A stretch of DNA of 64,000 nucleotides from contig JADNYV010000145.1 of the NCBI GenBank assembly GCA_015501055.1, positions 1 to 64,000 of the forward strand. Direction: 5' to 3'. The notes under the pieces are model-generated. The model saw only the letters and a program-made list of their open reading frames with translations. It did no database searches and was not told where the DNA came from. Below, piece after piece: positions 11,028 through 22,593 of this stretch; the first letter of the stretch is position 1; the number at the start of each line of letters is the position of its first letter. Both the position numbers and the translations under genes were made by a program. Source of the DNA: Mucidula mucida (lineage: Eukaryota > Basidiomycota > Agaricomycetes > Agaricales > Physalacriaceae).

Positions 11028-13103
11028 ATGAGCACGTCGACTGACCATAACGAGGAGCAGCTGGAGCGGCCGCGGTCGCCGTGGTTGGCATGGATCAACG
11101 ACATACAAGCGTCGGAATGGGACATCCTAATTTACTCGACGGCTTTGAAACTCATGCTATTTCCCGCATAGTGCGTATGCTATTCTGTATTGCTTCCTGC
11201 GGCTCTTAAAGTGATTAGTCGCTCTACCGACTTTGAGGTACACCGGAACTGGCTAGCCATTACCTATACACTTCCCATATCCAAGTGGTACTACGATGTG
11301 CGTGCTGGACTCGTTCTTCCGCCTATGGTCTAACTCAACTTCAGACGACGTCAGAATGGAGTAATGTACTGCATATCTTCTAGGTGCAACGTTTTAACAC
11401 GTCTCGCAGCGCTCGACTATCCGCCGTTCTTCGCTTATTTCGAGAAGCTGCTGTCTGTACCTGCGGCTCTCATCGATCCTAAAATTGTCGACTTGAATAA
11501 CATTAACTACGATGCGTGGTCGGTCATAGCCTACCAGCGCTCGACTGTGATACTGTCGAGCTTGTACTCGGTGCTGCTCTCCTTAGGTGTGATTGCTCCT
11601 GCGTCCAGTACCCTTCCGCCTAACCCAGGACGTAGATTCATTCGAGGCTCGATTGACCCAAGGATGCAACGTATTGTCTCCATGTCACTGTTCTTGCATC
11701 CTGGCTTCATAATAGTCGATCACATTCATTTTCAGTACAATGGATTCATGTTTGGAATATTGCTATGGTCCATCCTCATGGCTCGAAACGTGCGTTTCTG
11801 GACATTTAGACTGAGTTTCGCTCAAGACGTTCTAGGGTCATAAACTACTAAGCGGGATACTCTTTGCTGTTTTACTCAATTTCAAACACATATACATGTA
11901 TCTCGCTGTGAGTCGTCCTTCCTCATTTGTGCGCTGAACTGACGAGTTTCTTAGCCTGCTTATTTTATATACCTCCTTCGGGCGTTCTGTTTCGACGGTG
12001 CAGGTCGTTTACAGATCAAGAACTTTCTAGCATTAGCCAACTCGGTCATTGCCGTGTTCGTGCTGTCTTTTGGGCCCTTTGCAGCTATGGGTCAAATTCC
12101 ACAGGTCTTGAGCCGATTATTTCCTTTCACGCGAGGTCTTAACCATGCGTACTGGGCTCCCAACCTATGGGCGCTAGTAACCGCGCTAGATCGCGTGCTT
12201 CTACGATGTGAGGTCATGCTCCGTTATAAGCGCGTCATTCCTGACTGTGTTCGTTTCAGTTGCCAGACAAGTTGGAGTTGAGGTCAATACAGCTGGTGTC
12301 GCGTCTACATCGCGTGGACTAGTTGGTGACACCGTCTTCGCTGTTATACCAAACATCCAGCCAATTCACACTTTCACAATAACGTTATTGTTCCAATCGG
12401 TACGATTAGCCATCTAGGCTGGTACTTGCAGCTCATTCTCTTAGTAGATCGTGCTCACCAAGCTCTGGCGCACTCCAAGCTACAAATCGTTTCTGACTGC
12501 CTTGGTTCTTTGTGGCTATGCGTCCTATCTATTTGGCTGGCATGTCCATGAGAAAGCAGTGCTCCTAGTCCTCGTTCCTCTCAGGTGCGTATCTGCTCTT
12601 CATGATGGATTTGCCTTTGACCTGTCGCAGTCTGCTTGCAGCCGAAAGGCAAGCGTACTTCCGGACTTTCATCATAGCGAGCGTGTCGGGAATATTTTCC
12701 CTCTTCCCACTGCTGTTCACGCCCGCAGAATCCTTTATTGAGATTCTGTATTCCGTGATATGGCTTTCGCTTGTCTACCAGCCGCTGTCAAGAAGGGTGT
12801 ACGAGTAAGTACGATGCTTCACCCTCTCGATCCGTGACTGAAAAGCTCGGAAGACTGCCACGTTCGTTATACTACGTCGTTCTGGACATCGTCGAAAGAC
12901 TCTATCTGGTAGGGTTCATTGTCCTGCAACTCTTCCTCTCGTATTGGTACATTTCTCGAGGATCCGGGGAGCAGATGCAGTTTTTGCCTTTGATGATAAC
13001 AAGTGTATATTGTGCTATTGGGCAGATATGGGGTTTCATACGACTACTCTACATCTACATAAATGACGAGACGGCTTATCAAGGTCAACTCAATGAAATA
13101 TAG
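11028..13103 (+). CDS. ALG8: ALG8 dolichyl-P-Glc alpha-1,3-glucosyltransferase
   Basis: Adds the second glucose to the dolichol-linked Glc1Man9GlcNAc2 oligosaccharide on the lumenal side of the ER. Ten exons: 11028-11170, 11219-11297, 11345-11360, 11410-11789, 11836-11907, 11955-12207, 12260-12399, 12448-12584, 12631-12804, 12854-13103; 547 codons plus stop. The ALG6/ALG8 family signature is clear: [35 protein letters not shown] and [17 protein letters not shown], followed by many hydrophobic helices. HFQYNGF rather than the ALG6 variant supports ALG8. Exon 3 is 16 nt. The last intron ends in GGAAG, chosen because it alone keeps the frame ([12 protein letters not shown]). The stop codon is 61 bp from the next gene's first ATG. 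Confidence 0.9.
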
Positions 13104-13164
13104 AGACTTTGTACGTCAGACAGGGTAGAAAATCAAAGTTGTCTCCTGCCATCGCGCTCGCCGG

Positions 13165-15026
13165 ATGAGCACGTGGAACCGGCTGGTGTTACAACGACGT
13201 GCACTGTCCAGTGTTTTCAACATGATGCTTTACCCCAACAGCCCCGAAGCTGCGAAGCGATTGTTGACCTTTCTGAATGCATCGCCGACGCCATTCCACG
13301 CCGTTCACAACGCTGGAGTGCGCCTCGAGTCCGCAGGCTTCCACAGGGTGCGTGCGATGGCTTCAGATTAGGGATACGGCTCACTGGCGATAGCTACGCG
13401 AAGTGGACAACTGGGCAAACATCATTAAGCCCGGCGGAAGTTACTATTTCGTACGGTGAGTGTCATTCATTATTGTTTGATACCATTTTCTTCATGGCCG
13501 CACCAATAGAAACCAGGCTGCTTTGGTCGCCTTTACTCTGCCTCCCCAATGGAAACACGGAGCCGGTTTGAGCATCGTCGCTACTCACGTCGATAGTCCC
13601 AACTTGCGAGTCAGTTTTCGCTCTAATTTGCATGACGAGGCCGTCTGATCAGTCTGTGTAGGTCAGACCCATATCCAAGAAATCCAAAGCTGGATACTTG
13701 CAGGTCGGTGTCGAAACATATGGCGGAGGTACTGTCCTTGCTTTTTCTTGCTCCAAATGCTTAATCAAAACGAAAGGGATATGGCACTCATGGCTTGACC
13801 GCGATCTGTCACTGGCAGGACGAGTCATTATCTCCGACTCTGCTGGAAACTTTACCTCGAAACTCGTCAAGATTGAGCGGCCGCTGTTAAGGATACCGAC
13901 TCTGGCTATTCACTGTGCGTCTCCATCATCATTACGAGCGATATGTGTTGATCATATCAGTGGACAGAAATGTCAATGACACACTCAAGTTCAATCAGGA
14001 AACAGAATTTGTCCCCATTCTTGGCCTCATTGCATCCAACTTGAACAAGAGCAAAACCGAGTCTCCGGCATCTGAAGAAAGAGCATCCAGCGTCCAAAAG
14101 AACCACCATCCTGAGCTCTTAGCACTCTTGGCCGGAGAGCTATCAGTCGCGCCTGAAGAAATTCACGACTTTGAACTGTATGTCCTTGTCATATCGAAGC
14201 AGATACACCTGCTGACGCATTTCATAGGGCATTATACGATACTCAACCATCTGTTCTAGGAGGTCTAGATAACGAATTTGTGTTTAGTCCCCGCCTTGAC
14301 AATCTATTCTCATCGTAGGATTTCTTGAACCTTTCCACGGATTTCCACTTATATGTTCTTCCAGCTTCTGCGCCGTCGATGCGTTGTCATCCTTTGCCTC
14401 GTCAGCCAACGTGGCCACGCTCGAAGGAAACGTCAACTGCATTGCTCTTTTCAACCACGAAGAAATCGGCAGTGTGTCTATGTCGGGAGCAGAATCCAAC
14501 CTTATTCCTTCGCTTCTAAGCCGCCTATCTCCTACGCCGGAGTCTACGGCCGAGTCTATCGCTCGATCCTTCTTGATTTCCTGCGATATGGGGCATGCCA
14601 TTCACCCGAACTACACGTCTAAACACGAAGAGAATCATGCGCCACTTATCAACGGTGGCGTTATTATCAAGACGAATGCCAAACAACGTTACACCAGCGA
14701 TGCGGTCAGCACGTTTATGGTCAAGCAATTGATCCAGAAAAAGGGAGGTAAAGTTCAGGAATATGAAGTTCGGAATGACATGTGGGATTTTGATTTCATT
14801 CTTGCGTCAAACTACTTCTGACAATGTTGCCTTTAGGTCTTGTGGCTCCACTGTAGGACCTCACTTGTCAACTATTGGCATGCGGACAGTTGATATCGGG
14901 ATGGGTATGCTCTCGATGCATTCTATCAGAGAGACCGGGGGATCACACGACGTGCAGCACGCAATCGATTTATTCACTTCCTTCTTCGAGGGTTTTGCTA
15001 ATCTTGATCAAAAGCTGACCGCGTAA
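13165..15026 (+). CDS. Aspartyl aminopeptidase, peptidase family M18
   Basis: Metallo-aminopeptidase that removes N-terminal Asp/Glu, related to yeast Ape4 and human DNPEP. Exons: 13165-13347, 13394-13455, 13510-13609, 13662-13728, 13777-13914, 13961-14177, 14228-14314, 14365-14781, 14837-15026. M18 motifs appear in order: [26 protein letters not shown] (metal-binding His/Asp), [30 protein letters not shown] (catalytic and metal-binding Glu), [13 protein letters not shown] and [12 protein letters not shown]; the last His of the active site falls in LSMHSIRET. With ATG 13165 the protein has 486 residues and a basic N-terminal extension ([11 protein letters not shown]) that could be a targeting peptide. 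Starting at 13222 gives 467 residues, closer to cytosolic family members. The first ATG was taken but either is possible. Confidence 0.9.
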
Positions 15027-15253
15027 GTAAACAGTTGTACTTGCTTCGGCAGAATCGCTACGTTGCTTTGAAGTGGACATTGGGCTAGTTCCTACTTATA
15101 GGTAAATAACTTGCGCACCTGCCTCCGACTTCTTGCCTTACACTCTGAGCGGGTCATATCTCCAATGCAATTACATGTTCATTTCACCGACGTGCCACCA
15201 GCATTCTTTAAAACCTCGGGCATTAGAGGGCTAAGATTCCAGCAGCGTTCGTG

Positions 15254-16378
15254 ATGAAGCCCTTTCAGCTTCTGCTCGCGCTTTTTGCCATAATTTCATG
15301 CTGCCCGATCGCTTGTCATAGATTCACTTACAACGCGCCAAACTGGCAAGAAACTGGTGGTCCTACCGTTGGGAGGTATGTCCGCGGCGGCTGCCTCACG
15401 CCTCATCGACGATAGATTCGATTACCTTTGGCATCGGCAGCTCCGACGGTAACGCCTACCGTAACGATCTTCATCGTCTTCTAGATGCCCGCTTCAACCA
15501 GATCGATATGATTGGGTCCATCAAAGCGGGCACGATGGCGGACAACGACAACGAAGGTCATAGTGGTTTTACTATTGCTCAAATCGCGGCCGATGCCGGA
15601 GCAATAGCCTCCCTGGCCCAACGCCCGGATGTTGTGCTCCTCCACATCGGGACGAACGATATGGGGTTGAATTCCGATATAGCCAACGCGCCTGCGAGAC
15701 TCGGAAGCCTCATCGACCAGATATTCACAGCGAGTCCAAACGCCACACTCATCGTTGCCCAGATTATATTCTCAACGTTCAGCACTACGCAGTCGCGTAT
15801 CGTAGACTACAACGCCGCGATTCCTGCTGTTGTGGCGACGCGACGGAATGCGGGCAAGAAAGTATTGGTGGTCGATATGGGGAATATCCTGACCAATGCA
15901 GATATGTCGGATGTCGTGCATCCTAATGACCAAGGGTATACGAAGATGGCGACTGTGTGGGACCAGGGAATGCACGCCGCGAGTGACTTGGGTTTCTTCG
16001 ATGATCCTACCGGTCCCACAGACCCGGGACAAACCACCACTACCGCTAGTTCAACGACGATTACTACGCCGACTTCTACCACAACTACGTCAGCACCAGG
16101 GCCTACTCAGACTCACTGGGGGCAATGTGGTGGCAAGTCATTTCGAATATGTTCCGCGAGTGCCCACTGATTCAATTCTGATGAACAGGTCAAGGATGGA
16201 CGGTAAAGCCTCGTTCATATTCCCCTCAAGCGACTGAATATAACGGTTGCAGGGACCTACAGTATGCCAGTCTCCGTATATCTGCACAGCTAGCAATCAA
16301 TGTACGATGCCTGTCTCATCTTCTCTGTCCAGGCGCTGACGCCGAGACTATTGTTCAGGGTATTCGCAATGCTTGTAG
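15254..16378 (+). CDS. Secreted SGNH/GDS esterase (CE3-like) with C-terminal CBM1
   Basis: Likely deacetylates xylan outside the cell and is tethered to cellulose by its CBM1. Exons: 15254-15359, 15416-16132, 16189-16202, 16253-16301, 16359-16378; 301 codons plus stop. Residues 1-21 are a signal peptide. The SGNH blocks are GDSITFGIGSSDGN (Ser nucleophile), IGTNDMG (block III) and DVVHPND (Asp/His). A Thr/Ser/Pro linker (about 230-260) leads to HWGQCGGQGWTGPTVC and the closing NQWYSQCL, a complete fungal cellulose-binding module with four Cys. The GDS motif appears only if the first intron uses a weak donor (G/GTCCTA at 15360); the better-looking GTATGT at 15375 breaks frame. The third-last intron (16133-16188) has a GC donor. 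The CE3 assignment is by resemblance and is tentative. Confidence 0.8.
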
Positions 16379-16996
16379 TAGTTGTGAAAGATTTTTCTCC
16401 TGCAGTCTCGACCTCCACAAATATGCAGCAATACAAAATGATTGCGGACAGCTGTCTGTCGCTGCAGCAGCCGCTAAGTGTCTCTCCAAAGATAGGGACT
16501 TGGAGTGTCCAAGGCGAAGTACATCTAAATCTTCGAAGCTAGTGTGCCAGTCATGGGGACCACCCATACCCATCGGGTTAGATGCAATGCGAGTCTAAGA
16601 TATTCGTAAAGGAGGTTCTTCACCTTGACGTCTCGTTCTCAGCGTCGACTTTTTAAGTGGCATGGAGGCCAATTGAAAGAATCACATTTATCTATCTGTT
16701 TTCTGTCGCAAGCTTCAGGCTGACGCTGTGGAGAGTCTTTGAGAATCGGATACGGTATTCTGAAGTACAACTTTTGACCGCATCCAACCTTTCCGGTCAA
16801 TAATTTCGGACGTCGGAACCCCAAAGTTTTCTGTGAATCACCCTTTTCAATGACTGAGCAGGGCTCCACACAATCTTGAGTCCAGACTCCTGACTTTTCT
16901 AAATGCCTCGTGACTCGTCACACTCAGTCGCCACACACGTGAGGATCATGTGCATGGCGTCACAGCCCGTTCTTTTCTCTGACCACTACTACCATC
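16379..16996. other. Intergenic, nothing recognised
   Basis: An open frame continues past the esterase stop through about 16560 in another phase but has no family signal. No RNA gene or repeat was seen. Confidence 0.5.
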
Positions 16997-17503
16997 ATGG
17001 AAAAGAACAATCCTCGCGTCAATTCCGCGCTCATGCAACAATTTGTCGGTCAAGTTGTACGCCTTCCCTGCAAAATCAAAACGGTGTGTACCTCTTCGTG
17101 TAGCCTGATGGCCGTCTCATCCTCTTACAGGTAAACACGGACGCGGACACAGTGACAGTCGAGGCTAGTGATGGCGGCGAGGTCATCGTTAAGCTTGCAG
17201 TGGTAAGCTCATTTACTAGACATGACACATCGGTCTTAACGCGTGTCACAATAGACAGAGCAAGTAACAGAAACATACTACGAGATCATTGGGAAAGTCA
17301 CCGAACCAGGTCGTATGAATATGCTTATAGCCATACACATGCCTGGAGATATAGGTGTGGGCAATTTCGTTCTTCGCCGCTTACTCTGCTGATGGCGTCG
17401 CGCAGACATGGCAATAATCGACAAGGTCATCGGGCTGATCCACGATCCCCGGTTCTTCACCAAGATATTCTGTACCACCGACAACGACAATTACCCTGTA
17501 TAA
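16997..17503 (+). CDS. RFA3: Replication protein A 14 kDa subunit (RPA3)
   Basis: Smallest subunit of the single-strand DNA-binding trimer RPA, acting in the nucleus in replication and repair. Exons: 16997-17083, 17131-17202, 17255-17354, 17406-17503; 118 codons plus stop, the usual length for Rpa3. The sequence follows the single OB-fold of the family: NSALMQQFVGQVVRLPCKI (strand 1), DTVTVEASDGGEVIVKL, YYEIIGKVTEPGRMNMLI and a C-terminal helix (IDKVIGLIHDPRFFTKIF) used for trimer contacts. All introns are about 50 nt. It is convergent with UTP12, whose stop is 84 bp downstream. Confidence 0.85.
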
Positions 17504-17586
17504 ACTCATACACCATGTATCTGTATATTGCTATCTTCTCATTGACAATCTGTACTCTTTTTGGCATTTCCGACATGTAATCATAT

Positions 17587-20500
17587 CTATGCTTGCAGAG
17601 CCACGCGCTTGCGCTTCTTGCCTTCTGAAATCCTTGCTCGTATTCTTTCCTCGTCCATGTCCTCCTCCTCAAAGAATCGAACATTCCTTTCATCGTCATT
17701 TAGCCGACGCATGTGCTGCAACGCGGCCATGTTGTACGCAATGAGATCTTTCTGCCGTCGTAGCGCTGCACGAAGATGCTTTCTGAGCGGAATGAGCGCG
17801 GTCCTCATTACACGATTCGCGACAATTTGGTGATGATGCGTGCGGAGGAGGAAGAACAGTATTCGTGAAACAAGGAGAATGTTCCATTCCTAGAGTCGGC
17901 GTGTTAGATTTTGCATGTTGAGGTGTTGCTACTGACCTTTTGCGCCCAGATGTTCAAGTAGTTCATCAAAGACACGACTTTACCGAATGGCAACACGAGT
18001 AACGCGTCGTGTAGTGACGTGCTACGCACCTTCTCGACTACCCTGAGAACATAAGCCTCTGGTTCAAGGTCGTAAGCGGCGAGAACGGGATTGCGGGGTG
18101 GCGGCTGTAATTGCATGGCATCGTTAGCTCCCAACGAGCCACTGACTCCTCATACTCGGCGAATATCCGACGTTCATCATCAGCCAAGGTCAGGGCCTCC
18201 ATGATACGCTCTCCGTCCATAAGAGTCTCCGCAGTCTGCTTCGACACCGCAGTAGTTTCTGCTTGATCGGTGGATCCTTCACCGTCGTTCTGGCGATTGA
18301 GGGTATCGGCAATGTCATGTTCATACAGTTGCTCCAGTTCGCGTTCGCGTTCTTCCTCTAGGAAGAGCTAGGAAGCATCAGGACAATGTGAATCGTGTCG
18401 GGCAAAAAGTGAACTTACCGGGTCTTCGAGTTTCTCCCACACACGGATCGACTTGTCATGAGAACCAGTCACGACGAAATTGCCGTGATGACTGAGTGCT
18501 AGGGCCCACACCTCTCGATGATGTCCTTCCAGCTTTTGGATATTCTCAAACTGCAAATGGAGGTCAACGATGAAGTCAAGTGCGCGACGCCCCCCACGAA
18601 CCTTATCCCCATCCCAATATTTCAGCAATTATCCTTGCCGACAGTCCAAAAGTAGTGGGATTGGTGCTCGAATGCAACCTGCATCACACTTTCGTCGTGA
18701 GCAAATATTGACTTGTGGCAGTCCCCGAAATCGAGTCCCCATATCTTCACATTCTTGTCTGCGGAACATGTAACAATTAACTTTGAATCGTGTGAAATAT
18801 CCATCGATAGGACAGGAAGCTGAAGGTTTCGACTGAGATAGGGAATGGCGTCAGGAAATATGATGAGCGAACCTTGTGCCCGTACAGCGAGAGGAAAAAT
18901 TTCAACGAATCTTGGTAGAATACCTTGACAGTCGAATCTAACAGTGACACTGCCAAGAGCTTGCCGTTAGGACTGTACCGCACGGCGAGTACATCATCCG
19001 TCATCTTGAGAGTCCGTACATGCGTTAGCGTTAGAGTTTGACCGCTCTGAGTCTGTAAGTCTGGTGAGTCAGAGGTTGGAGACGTAAGACGAGATACATA
19101 CACTGCTCTCAGTTGCCGCTTTTTGACCAAATTCCCAAAACTTGACGTCCTTGCCGGCACTACCACTGACCAAAGCTTTCTCATCCGCGCGTACATGTAG
19201 AGACCACACCGCACCACTATGAGCACTTATGGTTTCTATCAATGCAGATGCAGCAACATCATATAGAAGGATCTCGCCGCTCTTCGTGCCAACTGCAACC
19301 TGAATGATGCGGTCAACTTATAGCAATAAACATAATAGGTCTAAAACGAACATGCCGATCACCTGGAAGAAACGTACAGCAGATGGCGTGGCCACAGTCC
19401 ATGGTGCGGATACATGATGTCGTCTTCATGTTCCATATTTTCACAGAGCCTTAACGGTGATGAGCCAAGAACCCGAGCCAGAGCAGCGCCAAGTCGTACC
19501 ATTCGAAGCCGATGCTAACAGTTGATCATCAGAACTCAGAGAGAGTGACCTTATATCGGTTCGGTGACCCGGAAGGTCGACGGAGAACAACCGAGTGGCT
19601 TCCGGTTGCGCGTTCTTCGACTTTGAAGGTGCCGGAATATTATATACTTCTAATGCATTCGAAGCAAGTCCCATTAAGATCTAGTATATGAGCAGTGGAT
19701 AGGCACGTCGGAAGCTGAAAGACATACCTGGACGCCTCCTCTAGCTGACGTTGAATCAACACCAAAATCAAACGATCTGATCTTTGCGTTTGCGCGTATA
19801 ACCACGTGAGGAGTGAACAAGTCTACAAGTTTGACCTCACTATCGTCTTCATCCAGAGTTGCCTCTTTGCCTGTTTTGTCTTTCTTTTCTTTGGCTCGCT
19901 TTTTGCGTCTGGCTTGCTTTTTTAGAACTTCTTCTTCGGTTCTTATTCTAAACACCTCAACGGAACGGTCGTGAGACTGAATGGCAATATATGATTCCGT
20001 AGGGTGGAAGGAAATTTGTGCGACACGCTGTGTTGAGGATAATGGCAAGTCGGAGAAAGGAGTTATCAACTTGGAAACCTAGGAGAACGATAAAACAAAG
20101 CTCAAATGGATAAGATGGTACTTACTTCGCCATTTTCAGTCTCCTTCATGCCTTCGAGTAGTGTCTCGTGGTTGATTTTCCATGCTTTAACCTCTCCTTC
20201 ACCGCTGCCAGTGAAGAGTAGTTCCTGAGCTGGATCGACGTCCATAGCCCAGACATCGGAGCGGTGGGCGACAACAGTCTGAATACAATGTTGTGTCGCC
20301 AAGTCCCAGACTTTCAGGAAGGTATCCTTCGAGATGGTGACTAGAAAACCGGCCAGGGAAGTATTGGAAGAGGAAGGGTATTTTTCTGAGGGTCTCAGGA
20401 AGCGAATGCAGGTAATCTGATCGCGATGTCCACGAAGTCTGGACGCGACTGAGAATAATTTCGAAAGCGATAAACGAGTATGCTTACCGGAATAGACCTG

Positions 20501-20948
20501 CTTCAGCGGTAACGTCCCAGAGAATAAGATCAGTGTCCTGTGAGCCAGACGCAAGCCGTGTGCCCTGCTCGTCAAAAGCAAGCGCAGAGACAGCCTTCTT
20601 GTGGCCGTTGAAGGCGGCAATGACTGATCCATCCACCGCATTCCAAAGTCGAATGGAGCCGTCAGCATATCCGACCGCGAAAACCTGCGCTTGGGGTGAC
20701 CGCGCGATGCAAGTAACTTCTGCTCGATGTCCAGTTTCGTGCCACATTGCGATCTACCGATAATTCAGAACCTTTTTTCAACCAGGAAGTCACAGACTGA
20801 CCATCTGTCCTTTTTTCATGTCCCAGACGAGGACATCCTCGAGGGCGGGAACATAGGCGAGCTTGCCATCGTAGACGGCATTGGACGATGAGCTGCAGAT
20901 GAGACCGAATGCCTGCGTCGGGCCATGGCGCAGGTAACTCTGCACCAT
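17587..20948 (-). CDS. UTP12: U3 snoRNP WD40 protein UTP12/DIP2 (WDR3)
   Basis: Component of the UTP-B complex of the small-subunit processome in the nucleolus. Exons (minus): 20802-20948, 20488-20753, 20126-20438, 19728-20078, 19500-19680, 19352-19449, 19102-19299, 18873-19052, 18602-18819, 18419-18550, 17937-18367, 17587-17889. Tandem WD40 propellers fill the first two-thirds ([64 protein letters not shown]). A Lys/Arg-rich insert ([16 protein letters not shown]) sits in the third exon group, and the UTP12 C-terminal helical domain ([20 protein letters not shown]) ends in basic [10 protein letters not shown]. Near 18630 the frame is broken after TVGKDN by one missing base before LKYWDGDK. 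Near 18140 a second frame change fits a 38-nt intron (GTGGCT...TTACAG) or an indel. About 926 residues after allowance for these. Confidence 0.88.
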
Positions 20949-21031
20949 GATGGACGTGCTAACAGTAAAGCAGTTTTCAAAATTTCGCGTCAGGCACGTG
21001 CCGGCATTTTTTCGTTCTTCCTGCTCCGACG
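20949..21031. promoter_or_regulatory. 83-bp bidirectional promoter UTP12 / IMP4
   Basis: Only 83 bp separate the start codons of two divergently transcribed genes whose products work in the same pre-ribosome, the small-subunit processome. Both 5' leaders must be very short. The interval is GC-balanced and has no TATA box; motifs for ribosome-biogenesis control could not be assigned with confidence. Confidence 0.6.
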
Positions 21032-22223
21032 ATGGTAAGGACATTTAGCAGTTGCGTCGCATTTTACTCAAAACATAGCAGCTGCGAAGACAGATACGCG
21101 AACGGAGGTCATATGTATACCAAAAATCCCTGGAGGCGCAGGAACGACAGACATTCGAGCGGAAACAAGTCTTGAAAGATGCACTTGGCTCTGGAAAATC
21201 ACTGCCGACCGAGATGAGAAAGGATGCGAAGCGCCTCGGTAAAGAACTCGAGTTCGACGAAGCTCAGACTGGTTGGTGGCCTCCCAGGAATACCTGTACA
21301 TTGACTTATGATTTCTAGATCCAACAACTCACATTGACAATGAATATTCTCGAGCGGGCATAGCAGACCCAAAGATCGTCATAACGACCTCTCGCGATCC
21401 CTCATCCAAACTATTACAGTTTTCCAAGGTTCGCCGGCATGAAGGGTCAATGTTCATTTGTTCATGTTCAAACAGGAAATGCGCCTTGTCTTTCCCAATT
21501 CACATCGCATAAATCGAGGAAACTATGTCGTCAAAGAGCTCGCAGATGCTTGCAGAGCAAACGACGTGACAGATCTCATCGTTCTACATGAACATCGAGG
21601 GAAACCAGGTTCGTGTACCTCAAATCCAGCGGTAACGCACTAACGAAGAATAGATGCCATGATAGTTTCCCACTTCCCGCATGGCCCTACCGTTTACTTT
21701 ACCCTAAGCAATGTCTCCTTACGGCACGACATCGCAACCTACCAAAATTCCACCGTTTCCGAACAGTATCCTCACTTAATATTCGAAAACTTCTCTTCAA
21801 CGCTCGGTGAACGCGTACGTGACGTCCTCAAGTACCTATTCCCCGTTCCCAAGGAAGACAGTAAACGAGTCATGACCTTCGCCAATGAGGATGACTTCAT
21901 ATCTTTCCGGTAGGTTTTCACTACGCTCTTTATGCTGGACGCTCCTAAAAGTTTTAGACATCATGTGTTCGTCAAAGCGCAACGACAGGTTCAACTGGCG
22001 GAGGTTGGGCCTCGATTTGAGATGAAGCGTAAATACATTCAACACCCTGCCAAATAACCCTTTATTAACATATTTCCCAGCCTACGAGATTCGCCAAGGG
22101 ACCATAGAGCAGACTGAGGCAGAACGTGAATGGGTACTAGCTCACTACTCTCGTACTGCGAAAAAGCGCAGTGTGCTTTCTGCTCCTTCTGGAGTTGGTC
22201 CTGCGAAAAGGGCAAAGCGTTAA
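21032..22223 (+). CDS. IMP4: U3 small nucleolar RNP protein IMP4 (Brix domain)
   Basis: Brix-domain protein that helps pair U3 snoRNA with pre-rRNA in the processome. Exons: 21032-21034, 21082-21271, 21319-21428, 21476-21608, 21654-21909, 21958-22028, 22081-22223; 301 codons plus stop, close to the family length (about 290). The protein reads [10 protein letters not shown], then [51 protein letters not shown] and [17 protein letters not shown], the classic Imp4/Brix blocks, with a basic tail (GPAKRAKR). There is no in-frame ATG in front of LRRQ, and a TAG precedes it. The only fit is ATG/GTAAGG at 21032, so the coding part of exon 1 is the start codon alone and is joined by a 47-nt intron. 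Confidence 0.88.
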
Positions 22224-22593
22224 ACCAAAACGCGCTCTGCTTTTGTTGATTGTACATCTAGAATCATCTCTGCAGGGAGATGTGGCTGACTGTCCCATTA
22301 TCTATCTTGGCAGCCGCACCATGACAAGTCAGCCCACGATGATAAGGACTCCAAGAAGAATTCTCTACGTAGTTTCAAAAGATAGAAAATGCTTGAATCA
22401 GAGTCAAACGTCTGGGAACAATCCTACATAATTGTAGGCATGCTATCTCGAACAATCAAGGCTCTGCGGCAGTTAAGTGCAGTCTCAACAATTTTCTATT
22501 ACGCCTCACCAGCTTCGGTATGCTGACATAGACACCGATAATACAATACACTATTACCCAAGATCTGGAAATCTAGTAGTGTACTAGGAATAC
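22224..22593. other. Convergent intergenic region, nothing recognised
   Basis: AT-richer 3' ends of IMP4 and the TVP38-like gene; no conserved frame or RNA gene was seen. Confidence 0.5.

Noticed and set aside
16302..16358. CBM1 truncated at SNQC
   Set aside because: A 57-nt intron ending TTGTTCAG joins NQ to WYSQCL and completes the module.
5913..16378. A lignocellulose-degradation gene cluster (laccase, CBM1 esterase)
   Set aside because: They are separated by unrelated housekeeping genes (VMA21, ALG8, aminopeptidase), so chance neighbourhood is more likely than a cluster.
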